Positions 43,049 to 51,665 of a stretch of 64,000 nt of DNA are shown in pieces. Under the pieces are notes generated by a model, which was given only the letters and a program-made list of their open reading frames with translations, did not search any database and was not told the origin of the DNA. Origin of the DNA: Chryseobacterium gilvum (GTDB lineage: Bacteria; Bacteroidota; Bacteroidia; Flavobacteriales; Weeksellaceae); the NCBI RefSeq assembly GCF_025628965.1, contig NZ_JAOTEN010000004.1:62001-126000 (forward strand), written 5' to 3'. The translations under genes were made by a program, and so were the position numbers. The stretch's first letter is position 1, and each line of letters starts with the position of its first letter.

Positions 43049-44410
43049 GTGAGAATATTCAGCTTTATATTTTTATTAGTTTCGTTCAGCTTTTTCGCAC
43101 AGAATGGCGCTTCCGGAAATGCTGTTTACAGTTTTCCGAAAATAAAATCCAGCATCACGATGCCGGTTACGATTCCGTTGTCAGAAGTTACCAATATGAT
43201 CAATGCCTCCGTAAAGGATCTGGTTTTCCAGGATGATTCATACACCGATAATAATAATGATCAATTTAAAGTAAAAGTCTGGAAAACGCGTCCGATCAGA
43301 ATCGTAGGAGACACCCACGAAAATATTTTAATTGAAGTTCCCCTGAAAATCTGGGCAGAAAAAGGCATCGGAACGTTGGGCGTTTATACCTATCAGGAAA
43401 CCACTTTTGAAACGGTGATGTATTTCAAAACGGGAATAAGTTTTAAAAACAACTGGTCTGTAAGCACTTTTACTCAGCCAATGGGTTTCAAATGGGTAAA
43501 AAAACCTGTATTGGATTTTGGAAAAATACAGATTCCTATCACTTCTCTGGTTGAGAAAAGTCTCAAAGAACAGCAATATAATTTCTGTAAAACCATAGAT
43601 CAGCAAATGGCTGCACAATTGAATTTTCAGCAATACGCCGTTTTGGCCTGGAATGCTTTTTCGCAACCTTTTCAAATTTCCGAAGAATACAATACATGGC
43701 TGAAAATCACACCCATCAATGTTAATATTACGCCTTTAAAATTTTACGGGAACCAGATCGACACCAATATCGGGATTGATATTTTTTCAGAAACATATAC
43801 CGGTACAAAGCCTGAAGCTTCCCAGCCGGTAAAGACAGTGATGAACTTTAATTTTATCCCACTTCTCGCCGATCAGTTTGTATTGCAGACCACTGCAAAT
43901 ATTCCATTTTCCGAAGCGACAAATATAGCCAGGAAAACTTTTTTGAATAAGGAATATGATATCCGGGATTCAAAAGTGAAAATTACCGATATTAAAGTAT
44001 ATGGCGAAGAAAACCGGATCATGATAGAAGCAGAAACAGTAGGCTATGTGAAAGGAAAGGCTTTTATTTCAGGAATTCCGGTGTATGATGAAATGAAAAA
44101 GAAAATCGTCTTATCGGACACAAAGTTTAAGCTTAAAACCTTAAACATCATCCAGAAAACTGCTACGCTTTTATTTAAGGGAAAGATCGTAAAAATGATC
44201 GAAGATGAATACGGCATTCCGACAGAAGAGCTGGAGAATACTTCAAAAAAAAGTATTGAAGAAGCATTTAATAAAGAATATTATAAAGGCCTGAAACTGA
44301 GCGGCAAGGTCTTTAAACTCAAACCCAATCAGATTCTTCTCAATTCATCCGGAATTACGGCCGTTATTGACACCAATGCAACATTAAGATTTACCCTAAA
44401 AGGCTTTTAA
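43049..44410 (+). CDS. DUF4403-type secreted protein
   Basis: A 453-residue protein with signal peptide (MRIFSFIFLLVSFSFFAQ; first codon GTG). It matches the Bacteroidota DUF4403 pattern: SSITMPVTIPLSEVTNMINAS early, WKTRPIRIVG, LDFGKIQIPITSLVEKSL, and C-terminal SGKVFKLKPNQILLNSSGI. This family is beta-rich and predicted to be periplasmic, with repeated lipid-binding-like elements. No function is known to me. Only GTG is available at the right place; no ATG upstream in frame. Confidence 0.8.
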   Translation: MRIFSFIFLLVSFSFFAQNGASGNAVYSFPKIKSSITMPVTIPLSEVTNMINASVKDLVFQDDSYTDNNNDQFKVKVWKTRPIRIVGDTHENILIEVPLKIWAEKGIGTLGVYTYQETTFETVMYFKTGISFKNNWSVSTFTQPMGFKWVKKPVLDFGKIQIPITSLVEKSLKEQQYNFCKTIDQQMAAQLNFQQYAVLAWNAFSQPFQISEEYNTWLKITPINVNITPLKFYGNQIDTNIGIDIFSETYTGTKPEASQPVKTVMNFNFIPLLADQFVLQTTANIPFSEATNIARKTFLNKEYDIRDSKVKITDIKVYGEENRIMIEAETVGYVKGKAFISGIPVYDEMKKKIVLSDTKFKLKTLNIIQKTATLLFKGKIVKMIEDEYGIPTEELENTSKKSIEEAFNKEYYKGLKLSGKVFKLKPNQILLNSSGITAVIDTNATLRFTLKGF

Positions 44411-44426
44411 AAATAAAACAACCACC

Positions 44427-44924
44427 ATGAAAAAATATTTACAGATTGTCGACCGGCATAAGGCGTCATTAGGAACCAGATTTGTTAATAATTTTATTGA
44501 CACAATAATATTATTGATTATCAACTTCATTTTATCATTTATTTCTGCAGTTATCTACAATGTTACATTTATCCATTTCTTTTATTTCTACAATAATGGT
44601 GGATTTTTATGGAATGTGTTTATGGGAAGTGTATTTGGATTTGTCTATTTTTTCTTTTGGGAAAATTTTACGGATGGCCGAACTCCGGGGAAATATATTA
44701 CAGGAACGAAAGTAATCAGTACCGATGGTAAGAAACCAACTACAAGACAGATTGTTTCGCGAAGCCTTTACCGGTTAATTCCTTTCGAAGCCTTTACATT
44801 TTTTGGCACAGACGGATGGCACGACAGTATGACAGATACGCGTGTGATTAATTATAAGAATTACGAATCTGAAAGACAGTTAAAAGATGAAATCAACAGC
44901 ATTGGAGTAAAAGAAACTGCTTAA
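44427..44924 (+). CDS. RDD-family membrane protein
   Basis: A 165-residue protein with about three transmembrane helices and RDD-family features: LGTRFVNNFIDTIILLIINF (the Arg-Asp-type start), FFWENFTDGRTPGKYITGTKVIS, and SLYRLIPFEAFTFF. The family is of broad, unclear function; some members are proposed transporters of osmolytes. It lies 16 bp after the DUF4403 gene. The gene ends 27 bp before the tRNA promoter. Confidence 0.88.
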   Translation: MKKYLQIVDRHKASLGTRFVNNFIDTIILLIINFILSFISAVIYNVTFIHFFYFYNNGGFLWNVFMGSVFGFVYFFFWENFTDGRTPGKYITGTKVISTDGKKPTTRQIVSRSLYRLIPFEAFTFFGTDGWHDSMTDTRVINYKNYESERQLKDEINSIGVKETA

Positions 44925-44951
44925 AAAATTTGTTTGAATAATAAAAATATT

Positions 44952-44959
44952 TATATTTG
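44952..44959 (+). promoter_or_regulatory. -7 element for tRNA-Cys
   Basis: TATATTTG, 15 bp before the mature tRNA 5' end. Confidence 0.6.
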
Positions 44960-44974
44960 CACACCCTTAAAAAT

Positions 44975-45045
44975 GGTACTTTGGCCGAGCGGCTAGGCAG
45001 TGGTCTGCAACACCATCTACAGCGGTTCGAATCCGCTAGGTACCT
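44975..45045 (+). tRNA. tRNA-Cys (anticodon GCA)
   Basis: A cloverleaf of 71 nt with no encoded CCA. The acceptor GGTACTT pairs with AGGTACC (one G-U). The anticodon arm is GTGGT-CTGCAAC-ACCAT, giving GCA. The T arm is AGCGG-TTCGAAT-CCGCT. The discriminator is T at 45045, as required for Cys tRNA (U73). Confidence 0.95.
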
Positions 45046-45046
45046 C

Positions 45047-45080
45047 AAAATCTCCAGTCAACATGATTGGAGATTTTTCT
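45047..45080 (+). terminator. Terminator after tRNA-Cys
   Basis: Stem aaaatctcca / tggagatttt with T-run directly after the tRNA. Confidence 0.85.
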
Positions 45081-45219
45081 TTTACTAATTTCATCACTCG
45101 AAACGCCTATGGTTATTGACTTCACGGGTTTTAACATTTCATTAACTAAATTTTGGCTTCATAATTGAAATATTAGGGTTAACGAGTTTAATGCTTTTTT
45201 AATTTTAAAAATCTGAGTT

Positions 45220-45759
45220 ATGAAAAATATAGTGTTAGCAGGTTTAGTTTCAGTTTTTGTACTGACTGCCTGTAAGAAGGATGATCAAGTTGCAGAAAAA
45301 TCATTAGAACAACAGAAGATTGAATTTCAGTCAAGACAGCTTGAGATAGAAAGACAAAAATTAGCAATTGAAAGAGAGCGTTTCGCATATGATGCCCAGA
45401 AAAAATCTGACAGTATAGCGGAAGCACAGAAAGCCAAAACAGCTGCTGCAAACGCTCGTCCGCAAGTAATTAGAGAAACGAGAACGGTATATCGTGACAG
45501 ATCTACAAGTTCAGGAAACGGAACATACGCCAATACCGGAAGCAGCTCTTCTCAAGGAACCACTGCCAAGAAAAAAGGAATCAGTGAGGCCGCGAAAGGT
45601 ACCGCAATCGGAGTAGTAAGTGGAGCCGCTTTAGGAGCGATTGTTAATAAGAAAAACCGTGGTGCGGGTGCCGTAATTGGTGGTGTAGTCGGTGGTGCAA
45701 CAGGATATACATTGGGTAGAGCACAGGACAGAAAAAGTGGAAGAGTGCAGCCAAGATAA
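45220..45759 (+). CDS. Glycine-zipper lipoprotein
   Basis: A 179-residue lipoprotein: signal with lipobox VLTAC (Cys18), a long charged coiled coil of Gln/Glu/Arg/Lys (residues ~30-75), a Ser/Thr/Gly linker, and a C-terminal Gly-zipper of YMGG type (TAIGVVSGAALGAIV, AVIGGVVGGATGYTLG). The Gly-zipper could pack in the outer membrane or bind other helices. No enzyme motif. A perfect hairpin follows at 45781. Confidence 0.85.
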   Translation: MKNIVLAGLVSVFVLTACKKDDQVAEKSLEQQKIEFQSRQLEIERQKLAIERERFAYDAQKKSDSIAEAQKAKTAAANARPQVIRETRTVYRDRSTSSGNGTYANTGSSSSQGTTAKKKGISEAAKGTAIGVVSGAALGAIVNKKNRGAGAVIGGVVGGATGYTLGRAQDRKSGRVQPR

Positions 45760-45780
45760 TATAATTTATTACAATACTAT

Positions 45781-45813
45781 AAAAGATTGCTTATTTTTAA
45801 GCAATCTTTTTTT
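45781..45813 (+). terminator. Perfect hairpin next to the 45814 start codon
   Basis: A 13-bp perfect stem (aaaagattgctta / taagcaatctttt) with a tttt loop and T-run, ending 1 bp before the ATG at 45814. It could terminate the 45220 gene or attenuate the next one. Confidence 0.75.
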
Positions 45814-47454
45814 ATGCTGATACTTTTATTTTTAACAATAGTAATGATTCCCACTCTTTCCGGATGGGGAAAATTCTTTGAGTCTGTTTTCAAAACTCAG
45901 CTTTTCGACGGAATTTCAGGAAAATCTTTAACCGGTATCTTTGTAATAACGGTAATCTGGACCATACTTGCATTTTTTATCCCGTTAAATATATATGTAG
46001 AAGTTCCCACAATTCTCGTAGGGTTATTTTATTTTTTTAAAGAAAAACTTTTTAAAGAATTTTATACTTTCACACAAAAGGAAACAGTATTATTAGTAAC
46101 TATATCTTGTGTTATCCTCTTCTGCGGTTCTTATTATCCATTTATTTTGGATCATTACGGATATTATGTGCCGACAATTAACTGGCTAAAAGAATATGGA
46201 CTGGTAAAAGGAATTTCAAATCTTGATCTCACGTTGGGACAGATGTCTTTATGGCATATTTTTCAAGCAGGATTTTCTAATTTTTCCGATCCTTTTTTAA
46301 GAATAAATGCCATACTGCTCATTATTTATACCTTTTACATTATAGAAAAGAAAAGCTGGGTTCAATTGTGCTTTATCCCCTTTTTCTTATTTTTCTGTCA
46401 ATCGCCGAGTCCGGATCTTCCGGTTCTTATATTTTCATTGATTATTTTGCGTGAAATCTTATCCGGAAACACAAATGCCACTTTTATATTTGCCTTTTCA
46501 GTATTTGTATTTGCCATAAAACCAACGATGATCTGGCTGCCTTTTTTAAGCTTTTTTTATTGTGCTTACATTACAAAAGCACATTTTAAGGTATTTTTTT
46601 TCGGAATTCTTATTGCCCTGCTTTTTTTTATTAAAAACATCTGGACTTTCGGATACCCTATATTTCCGGTAACCTTTTTTGATCTCGGAATCTCATGGAA
46701 ACCCAATCCTGTACTTTTACAGTCATCTTCTCAATATGCTATCCTTAAAACCTACGATGCGCAATATTCTTATAAACAAATTCAGCATTTTTCAGCATTT
46801 GACCTTATTAAAAACTGGCTTTTCCTTACCGGGATTAAATCATATATCCATATATTTTTTATTATAAGCTTAATCATTTTTACGCTTTATGCGGCAATAA
46901 AAAAGAATAAAATCATCACATTTATCTGGGTTTCATTAATCATAAAAAGCATAATGGTTTTAGCATTTTCAGCGCAATACCGTTTTTTTATGGATGTTTT
47001 TTTTGTGATCTTTTTTGTTATGCTTTTTGATTTTTTCACCCCAAAAAAATCACTCGCAGTTTTCTCCGTACTCTGTTTAATTTCTGTAGTTTTTCTATCA
47101 TTTCCGGGGTTGCTTCAGACCTATATTCCGAGTTTTAAAGTCGGTGGTTTTATGGGTAAATTTGAAATCAAACAGCTATACAGACCTTCCATTTATCATT
47201 ACAAAAAATATAATTCTTTTAAAATTGGGAATTTAAAATACCATGTTTCTGAGCAATACCCTTTTAATTTTGACACTCCCCTTCCTTCAATTTCAGAAAG
47301 CTTTATTTTTGACGATCACAATGCGGGAATTTTCCCTCAATGCATCGATTCCAAAAACATACGAAAAGGATTTATCTGGAAAAAAATGACACCCGAAGAA
47401 AAAAAGGAAAGTCAAACAGTGATCGATAAAATCAAAAATACGTATTCACACTAA
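45814..47454 (+). CDS. Polytopic membrane protein of unknown function
   Basis: A 546-residue protein with at least 10 hydrophobic helices and large cytoplasmic/periplasmic ends. It resembles LIC_10190-type bacterial membrane proteins and has a glycosyltransferase-C-like general look, but there is no motif I can name. The C-terminal ~110 residues are polar (SEQYPFNFDTPLPSISESF, HNAGIFPQCIDSKNI). The ATG at 45814 starts the first helix; the longer frame to 45787 runs through the hairpin. Low confidence in any function. Confidence 0.6.
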   Translation: MLILLFLTIVMIPTLSGWGKFFESVFKTQLFDGISGKSLTGIFVITVIWTILAFFIPLNIYVEVPTILVGLFYFFKEKLFKEFYTFTQKETVLLVTISCVILFCGSYYPFILDHYGYYVPTINWLKEYGLVKGISNLDLTLGQMSLWHIFQAGFSNFSDPFLRINAILLIIYTFYIIEKKSWVQLCFIPFFLFFCQSPSPDLPVLIFSLIILREILSGNTNATFIFAFSVFVFAIKPTMIWLPFLSFFYCAYITKAHFKVFFFGILIALLFFIKNIWTFGYPIFPVTFFDLGISWKPNPVLLQSSSQYAILKTYDAQYSYKQIQHFSAFDLIKNWLFLTGIKSYIHIFFIISLIIFTLYAAIKKNKIITFIWVSLIIKSIMVLAFSAQYRFFMDVFFVIFFVMLFDFFTPKKSLAVFSVLCLISVVFLSFPGLLQTYIPSFKVGGFMGKFEIKQLYRPSIYHYKKYNSFKIGNLKYHVSEQYPFNFDTPLPSISESFIFDDHNAGIFPQCIDSKNIRKGFIWKKMTPEEKKESQTVIDKIKNTYSH

Positions 47455-47489
47455 CCTTTCACAGACTTTATTATCTGGATAAAAAACGG

Positions 47490-47497
47490 TAATTTTG
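47490..47497 (+). promoter_or_regulatory. -7 element for aroC
   Basis: TAATTTTG followed by exactly four bases and the aroC ATG at 47502, as for fmt and dus: predicted leaderless mRNA. Confidence 0.6.
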
Positions 47498-47501
47498 TAT
47501 C

Positions 47502-48572
47502 ATGTTCAATACTCTAGGTCATCTTTTAAGTCTTACCACATTCGGAGAAAGTCATGGTGCGGCATATGGAGGAATTATCAATAATTTTCCGGCCGGTTTA
47601 GCGCTTGATTTTGATAAAGTACAATATGAGCTGGATCGCAGAAAACCCGGGCAGTCTTCTATCGTTACCCAAAGAAAAGAAAGCGATACCGTTACATTCC
47701 TTTCAGGGATTTTTGAAGGAAAAACAACGGGAACCCCTATTGGTTTTATGATCGAGAATGAAGATCAGAAGTCAAAAGATTACGATCATATTGCGCAGTC
47801 TTACCGGCCGAGTCATGCTGATTTTACTTATGATCAAAAATTCGGGATCAGAGATTATCGCGGCGGCGGAAAATCTTCTGCGCGGGAAACCATCAATTGG
47901 GTAGTTGCAGGTGCTTTGGCAAAACAGCTTTTATCCGATATTGAAATCAACGCGTATGTCTCTTCCGTCGGCGAAATTTTTTGTGAAAAGCCGTATCAGG
48001 CTTTAGATTTTTCTAAAACGGAGAGCAATGAAGTACGGTGTCCTGATGCAGAAACCGCTGAAAAAATGATTTCAAAAATCAAAGAAATCAAAAAAGAAGG
48101 GAATACGATCGGAGGAACGATTACATGCGTTATCAAAAATGTACCTGCCGGAATTGGCGAACCGGTATTTTCAAAACTACAGGCAGAACTGGCAAAAGCA
48201 ATGCTTAATATTAATGCCTGCAAAGGTTTTGAATACGGAAGCGGTTTTTGTGGGGCAAAAATGACCGGCAGTGAACACAATGATGCCTTTAATACAGATT
48301 TTAGTACGAAATCTAATCTTTCAGGAGGAATTCAGGGAGGGATTTCAAACGGAATGGATATTTATTTCCGGGTAGCTTTCAAACCTGTTGCGACCATTTT
48401 AAGACCGCAGGAAAGTGTAGACCAATATGGCAATGCAGTAATTTTGGAAGGAAAAGGAAGACATGATCCCTGTGTCGTTCCGCGTGCTGTACCCATCGTA
48501 GAAAATCTGGCTGCATTTGTACTGGCTGATTTATTTTTAATAAACAAAACAAGAAATTTAAATACTTTTTAG
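47502..48572 (+). CDS. aroC: Chorismate synthase
   Basis: AroC makes chorismate from EPSP with reduced FMN, the last shikimate step. The 356-residue protein has [18 protein letters not shown] at the N-terminus, [17 protein letters not shown], the FMN/substrate block [13 protein letters not shown], and SEHNDAF near the end. All conserved His residues are visible. The thioredoxin-like gene at 48575 begins 2 bp after the aroC stop. Confidence 0.96.
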   Translation: MFNTLGHLLSLTTFGESHGAAYGGIINNFPAGLALDFDKVQYELDRRKPGQSSIVTQRKESDTVTFLSGIFEGKTTGTPIGFMIENEDQKSKDYDHIAQSYRPSHADFTYDQKFGIRDYRGGGKSSARETINWVVAGALAKQLLSDIEINAYVSSVGEIFCEKPYQALDFSKTESNEVRCPDAETAEKMISKIKEIKKEGNTIGGTITCVIKNVPAGIGEPVFSKLQAELAKAMLNINACKGFEYGSGFCGAKMTGSEHNDAFNTDFSTKSNLSGGIQGGISNGMDIYFRVAFKPVATILRPQESVDQYGNAVILEGKGRHDPCVVPRAVPIVENLAAFVLADLFLINKTRNLNTF

Positions 48573-48574
48573 TG

Positions 48575-49138
48575 ATGAAAAACTACTGGGATAAAGCAAT
48601 TACTTTCGAAGAATATCTTCAGATCGCCCATAACAGGCTGGAATATCCTGTGAGCGAACACGATCTGGAGTACAAACCTTACTATGAGCTCGGAATCCAG
48701 AGAATGGACAGAACCCTGAAAAAAATGGTTATTGATGAAGCGCAGAAAGATCAGCTTAAATCAAAAAATTTCAACGGTAAAATTCTGATTATTTCTGAAG
48801 CGTGGTGTGGCGATGCAAGTGCGACCGTTCCGGCATTGGTAAAGTTTTTTGAAGGGCATAATGAGGTAAAAATATTTTTACGTGACAGTGATAAAAGCCT
48901 TATCAGTCAATTTCAGACCAACGGAACAGAATCTATCCCAAAAGTGATCATTCTGGATCAGGATTTTAATGTAAAAAATTCGTGGGGACCACGTCCTAAA
49001 TTCGGGCATGATTTACTTGTAAAATATAAAACAAACCCGGAAGCATATCCTAAAGATCTTTTTTACAATGATTTACAGGTATATTATTCCCGAAACAGAG
49101 GGAAGGATTCTATTCAGGAAATTTTAGAATTATTATGA
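48575..49138 (+). CDS. Thioredoxin-fold protein with a single active-site Cys
   Basis: A 187-residue soluble protein. The fold is thioredoxin-like, and the active site is AWCGDAS with Cys78 only (no CxxC), then FFEGHNEVKIFLRDSD and a cis-Pro region TESIPKVIILD. This form occurs in Thioredoxin_9-like Bacteroidota proteins; with one cysteine it cannot form an internal disulfide, so monothiol chemistry or binding is more likely. I start at ATG 48575 rather than GTG 48572, which overlaps the aroC stop. The next gene overlaps by 4 bp. Confidence 0.85.
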   Translation: MKNYWDKAITFEEYLQIAHNRLEYPVSEHDLEYKPYYELGIQRMDRTLKKMVIDEAQKDQLKSKNFNGKILIISEAWCGDASATVPALVKFFEGHNEVKIFLRDSDKSLISQFQTNGTESIPKVIILDQDFNVKNSWGPRPKFGHDLLVKYKTNPEAYPKDLFYNDLQVYYSRNRGKDSIQEILELL

Positions 49139-49674
49139 AAAAAGTAGTTACGTATCTTGTTATTCTTATTGTTTTAGGCGCTGTTTTTCTTGTTCCTGAT
49201 ATAAGAAATTTTCTTAAAAACCAGTTTTTTCCTGTAGCCGCTATTGAAGATGCAGTACACATTGCTCCGGAAGATTATGATATCGATTTACAAGGCATTA
49301 ATACAGCAAGTACCAATCTTAAAAATTTCAGAAACAAACCCGTTTTTTTAAATTTTTGGGGAACATGGTGCCCTCCTTGCAGAAAAGAGTGGCCTTCGAT
49401 CCAGAAACTATATGAAAGCAGAAAAGGAAATGTAGATTTTGTACTGATTGCCATGAAAGATGAAGAACCTGCCATCAGAAAATTTTTACAGGAAAATAAA
49501 TATACTGTCCCCGTTTATATAGCCCAAAGTCCGATCTCAGAAAAATTGCTTCCAAAAGTATTTCCCACTACTTTTCTTCTGGATCAGAACGGCAGAATCA
49601 TTATCAAAGAAGATTCTTCAACAGACTGGAACACAGAATCTGTTCACCGTTTTATTGATAATATGATCAAATAA
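49135..49674 (+). CDS. TlpA-like thioredoxin-domain protein
   Basis: A 179-residue membrane-anchored thiol reductase: N-terminal transmembrane helix (residues ~4-22), then a TlpA/ResA-type thioredoxin domain with active site C79-P-P-C82 (FWGTWCPPCRKEW), and the cis-Pro region KVFPTTFLLD. It should reduce disulfides in the periplasm, for example in cytochrome c or lipoprotein maturation. Overlaps the preceding gene's stop by 4 bp (ATGA), so translation is coupled with it. Confidence 0.92.
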   Translation: MKKVVTYLVILIVLGAVFLVPDIRNFLKNQFFPVAAIEDAVHIAPEDYDIDLQGINTASTNLKNFRNKPVFLNFWGTWCPPCRKEWPSIQKLYESRKGNVDFVLIAMKDEEPAIRKFLQENKYTVPVYIAQSPISEKLLPKVFPTTFLLDQNGRIIIKEDSSTDWNTESVHRFIDNMIK

Positions 49675-49700
49675 TTTTTTTAACTCAATTTTATAAGTTC

Positions 49701-49716
49701 TTGGTACAGAATTTGC
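49701..49716 (+). promoter_or_regulatory. Sigma-54-like promoter before the YkvA gene
   Basis: TTGGTACAGAATTTGC keeps GG-N10-GC spacing and 13 of 15 positions of the TGGCACG-N4-TTGC consensus. The expected start at ~49727 leaves a 33-nt leader before the ATG at 49760. No -7 element of the housekeeping type is seen here. Confidence 0.6.
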
Positions 49717-49759
49717 GAAATATACTGGGTCGAATTATTTTAAAAAAAAACACACAAAA

Positions 49760-50107
49760 ATGAAATACTCAAAAATTAATTTAGCTAAAGAGGCTATCAG
49801 TCATAAAGGATTTGTCAAGAAAATACCCGATATTTTCAGAATGGTCAATATGTGGAGAAAAGGGACTTATCCTACAAGATCTCTTGATATCATATTACCG
49901 CTATTAGGACTTTTGTATGTGATTTCTCCGATCGATCTTTTACCGGAGATTGCAGTTCCTGTGATCGGTGTTCTGGATGATCTGGCGATTTTATCATTAA
50001 CGATTCCTAAGCTGATCAGGGAAGTTGATAAGTTTCTACTTTGGGAAGCAGAACGGCAATACCGTACAGATGATTCCAAGGTTATCAACGCAGAAGTTGT
50101 AAAATAA
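49760..50107 (+). CDS. YkvA/DUF1232 family membrane protein
   Basis: A 115-residue protein with a central hydrophobic region of DUF1232: LPLLGLLYVISPIDLLPEIAVPVIGVLDDLAIL, which must be read in two pieces (LPLLGLLYVISPIDLLPE and VIGVLDDLAIL) as the conserved SPIDLLPE and DD mark the family. The rest is charged. Function unclear; members are often stress-linked. The apparent sigma-54 promoter supports a conditional role. Confidence 0.88.
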   Translation: MKYSKINLAKEAISHKGFVKKIPDIFRMVNMWRKGTYPTRSLDIILPLLGLLYVISPIDLLPEIAVPVIGVLDDLAILSLTIPKLIREVDKFLLWEAERQYRTDDSKVINAEVVK

Positions 50108-50112
50108 AAGAT

Positions 50113-50142
50113 AAAACATTCCTTCACCGGAGTGTTTTTTTG
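50113..50142 (+). terminator. Terminator after the YkvA gene
   Basis: Stem aaaacattcc / ggagtgtttt (one G-T pair) plus T-run. Confidence 0.8.
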
Positions 50143-50206
50143 AATTATTATTAATAGACTTCGAGTATTTACCTGATATCAGTTTCCCATTTTCCTTTCA
50201 AATTCC

Positions 50207-50214
50207 TAAATTTG
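50207..50214 (+). promoter_or_regulatory. -7 element for the UMP synthase gene
   Basis: TAAATTTG, 20 bp before the ATG at 50235. Confidence 0.55.
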
Positions 50215-50234
50215 CAATATTCTAATAAAAAATA

Positions 50235-51614
50235 ATGGAAAGTAAAAAAGAATTCTTTTTAGAGTGCTATAAGCTCGGCATCATCAAATTCGGAAGATTT
50301 ACCTTAAAAAGCGGAATTGAAAGCCCGTTTTATGTAGACTTAAGACCTTTAGCCTCAGATCCTAAGATTCTAAAAAATCTTGCAAATTATCTATTGGATA
50401 TGCTTCCTTTAGACAATTTTGATCTCATCTGCGGAGTTCCTTATGCTGCTCTTCCGATGGCTACGGCGATGTCGCTGGAAAGTTACATTCCATTAATCAT
50501 AAAAAGAAAAGAAGCCAAAGAATACGGAACCAAAAAAATGATCGAAGGTATTTATCAGAAAGGGCAAAACTGTCTTCTGGTAGAAGACGTGATCACGTCC
50601 GGGAAATCTTTAGTAGAAACCATTGCCGAAATTGAGCAGGAAGATTTAAAAGTTGCTGATATTGTAGTGGTTCTCGATAGAGAACAGGGCGGAAAACAGC
50701 TTCTGGAAAGCAGAGGTTACCGGGTTCATACTCTGTTCAACATTTCAGAAGTATGCACCATTCTTCAGGAAAATGGCGAGCTTTCGGATGATGAGGTAAA
50801 AAGAATTCAGGATTTTCTATTGGGAAACCATATTCAGTTTGAAGAAAAAACAAGATCATCTTATCAGCAGAAATTTGAAAACGCACAGCACTCTGTTTCC
50901 AAAAAGTTATTAGAAATTGCACTGGCAAAAGAGTCTAACCTTATTGCATCCGCAGACGTTACCACAACAGCGGCATTATTAGATTTAGCCGAAAAAGTAG
51001 GCCCGCATATTATTGCTTTAAAAACTCATATCGATATTATTTCAGATTTTGAATATGAAAAAACCATCCTTCCTTTAAAGCAAATTGCCTTAAAACATCA
51101 ATTTTTACTCATGGAAGACCGGAAGTTTGCAGACATTGGAAATACTCAGGAGCTGCAATTTACGAGCGGAGTTTTCAGAATCACAGACTGGGCAGATTTT
51201 GTGACTTCTCAGGTGATTGGTGGTTTTGAATCTTTAGATTGTTTTAAAAATGTGGGAGTTGTAGCCATCGTCGGAATGTCTTCAAAAGGGACGCTTACTT
51301 CCAACAGTTACCGCGAAGAAGCATTGAAGGTTGCTTTATCCCATCCCAATGTGATCGGCGGAGTTTCACAAAACCCAATTCCGGAAGAAATCCTGCTGTT
51401 CACTCCAGGCGTAAACTTGGCAGATTCCGGAGACGGAAAAGGACAGCAATATAATACACCCGAACATATTTTTAAAACCCTTCACACGGATTTTATGATC
51501 GTAGGACGTGGCATTTATCAATCTGAAAATCCTGAACAAGCTGCTCTGATATACAAAAATGAAGGATGGAAATCTTATTTAAATTCATTGGAAAAAAATC
51601 CGGTAGAGCATTAA
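50235..51614 (+). CDS. Bifunctional UMP synthase (OPRT-OMPDC fusion)
   Basis: A 459-residue fusion: N-terminal orotate phosphoribosyltransferase (PRPP motif VEDVITSGKS at 116-125, GTK at 98-100) and C-terminal orotidine-5'-phosphate decarboxylase. The OMPDC has the yeast/human-type catalytic set: K263 in ALKTHID and D295-R-K297-F-A-D300 in MEDRKFADIGNT, and FTPGVN and IVGRGI follow. OPRT-then-OMPDC is the order of animal and plant UMP synthase. Sections such as SADV, ALKTHID and GQQYNTP look closely like human UMPS from memory. It catalyses the last two steps of UMP synthesis. Confidence 0.95.
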   Translation: MESKKEFFLECYKLGIIKFGRFTLKSGIESPFYVDLRPLASDPKILKNLANYLLDMLPLDNFDLICGVPYAALPMATAMSLESYIPLIIKRKEAKEYGTKKMIEGIYQKGQNCLLVEDVITSGKSLVETIAEIEQEDLKVADIVVVLDREQGGKQLLESRGYRVHTLFNISEVCTILQENGELSDDEVKRIQDFLLGNHIQFEEKTRSSYQQKFENAQHSVSKKLLEIALAKESNLIASADVTTTAALLDLAEKVGPHIIALKTHIDIISDFEYEKTILPLKQIALKHQFLLMEDRKFADIGNTQELQFTSGVFRITDWADFVTSQVIGGFESLDCFKNVGVVAIVGMSSKGTLTSNSYREEALKVALSHPNVIGGVSQNPIPEEILLFTPGVNLADSGDGKGQQYNTPEHIFKTLHTDFMIVGRGIYQSENPEQAALIYKNEGWKSYLNSLEKNPVEH

Positions 51615-51640
51615 TCTGCCGAAATGTATTCTAAATAAGT

Positions 51641-51648
51641 TATATTTG
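51641..51648 (+). promoter_or_regulatory. -7 element for the 51666 gene
   Basis: TATATTTG, 17 bp before the TTG start, supporting that start. Confidence 0.55.
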
Positions 51649-51665
51649 GCACTTTATCATTATCA

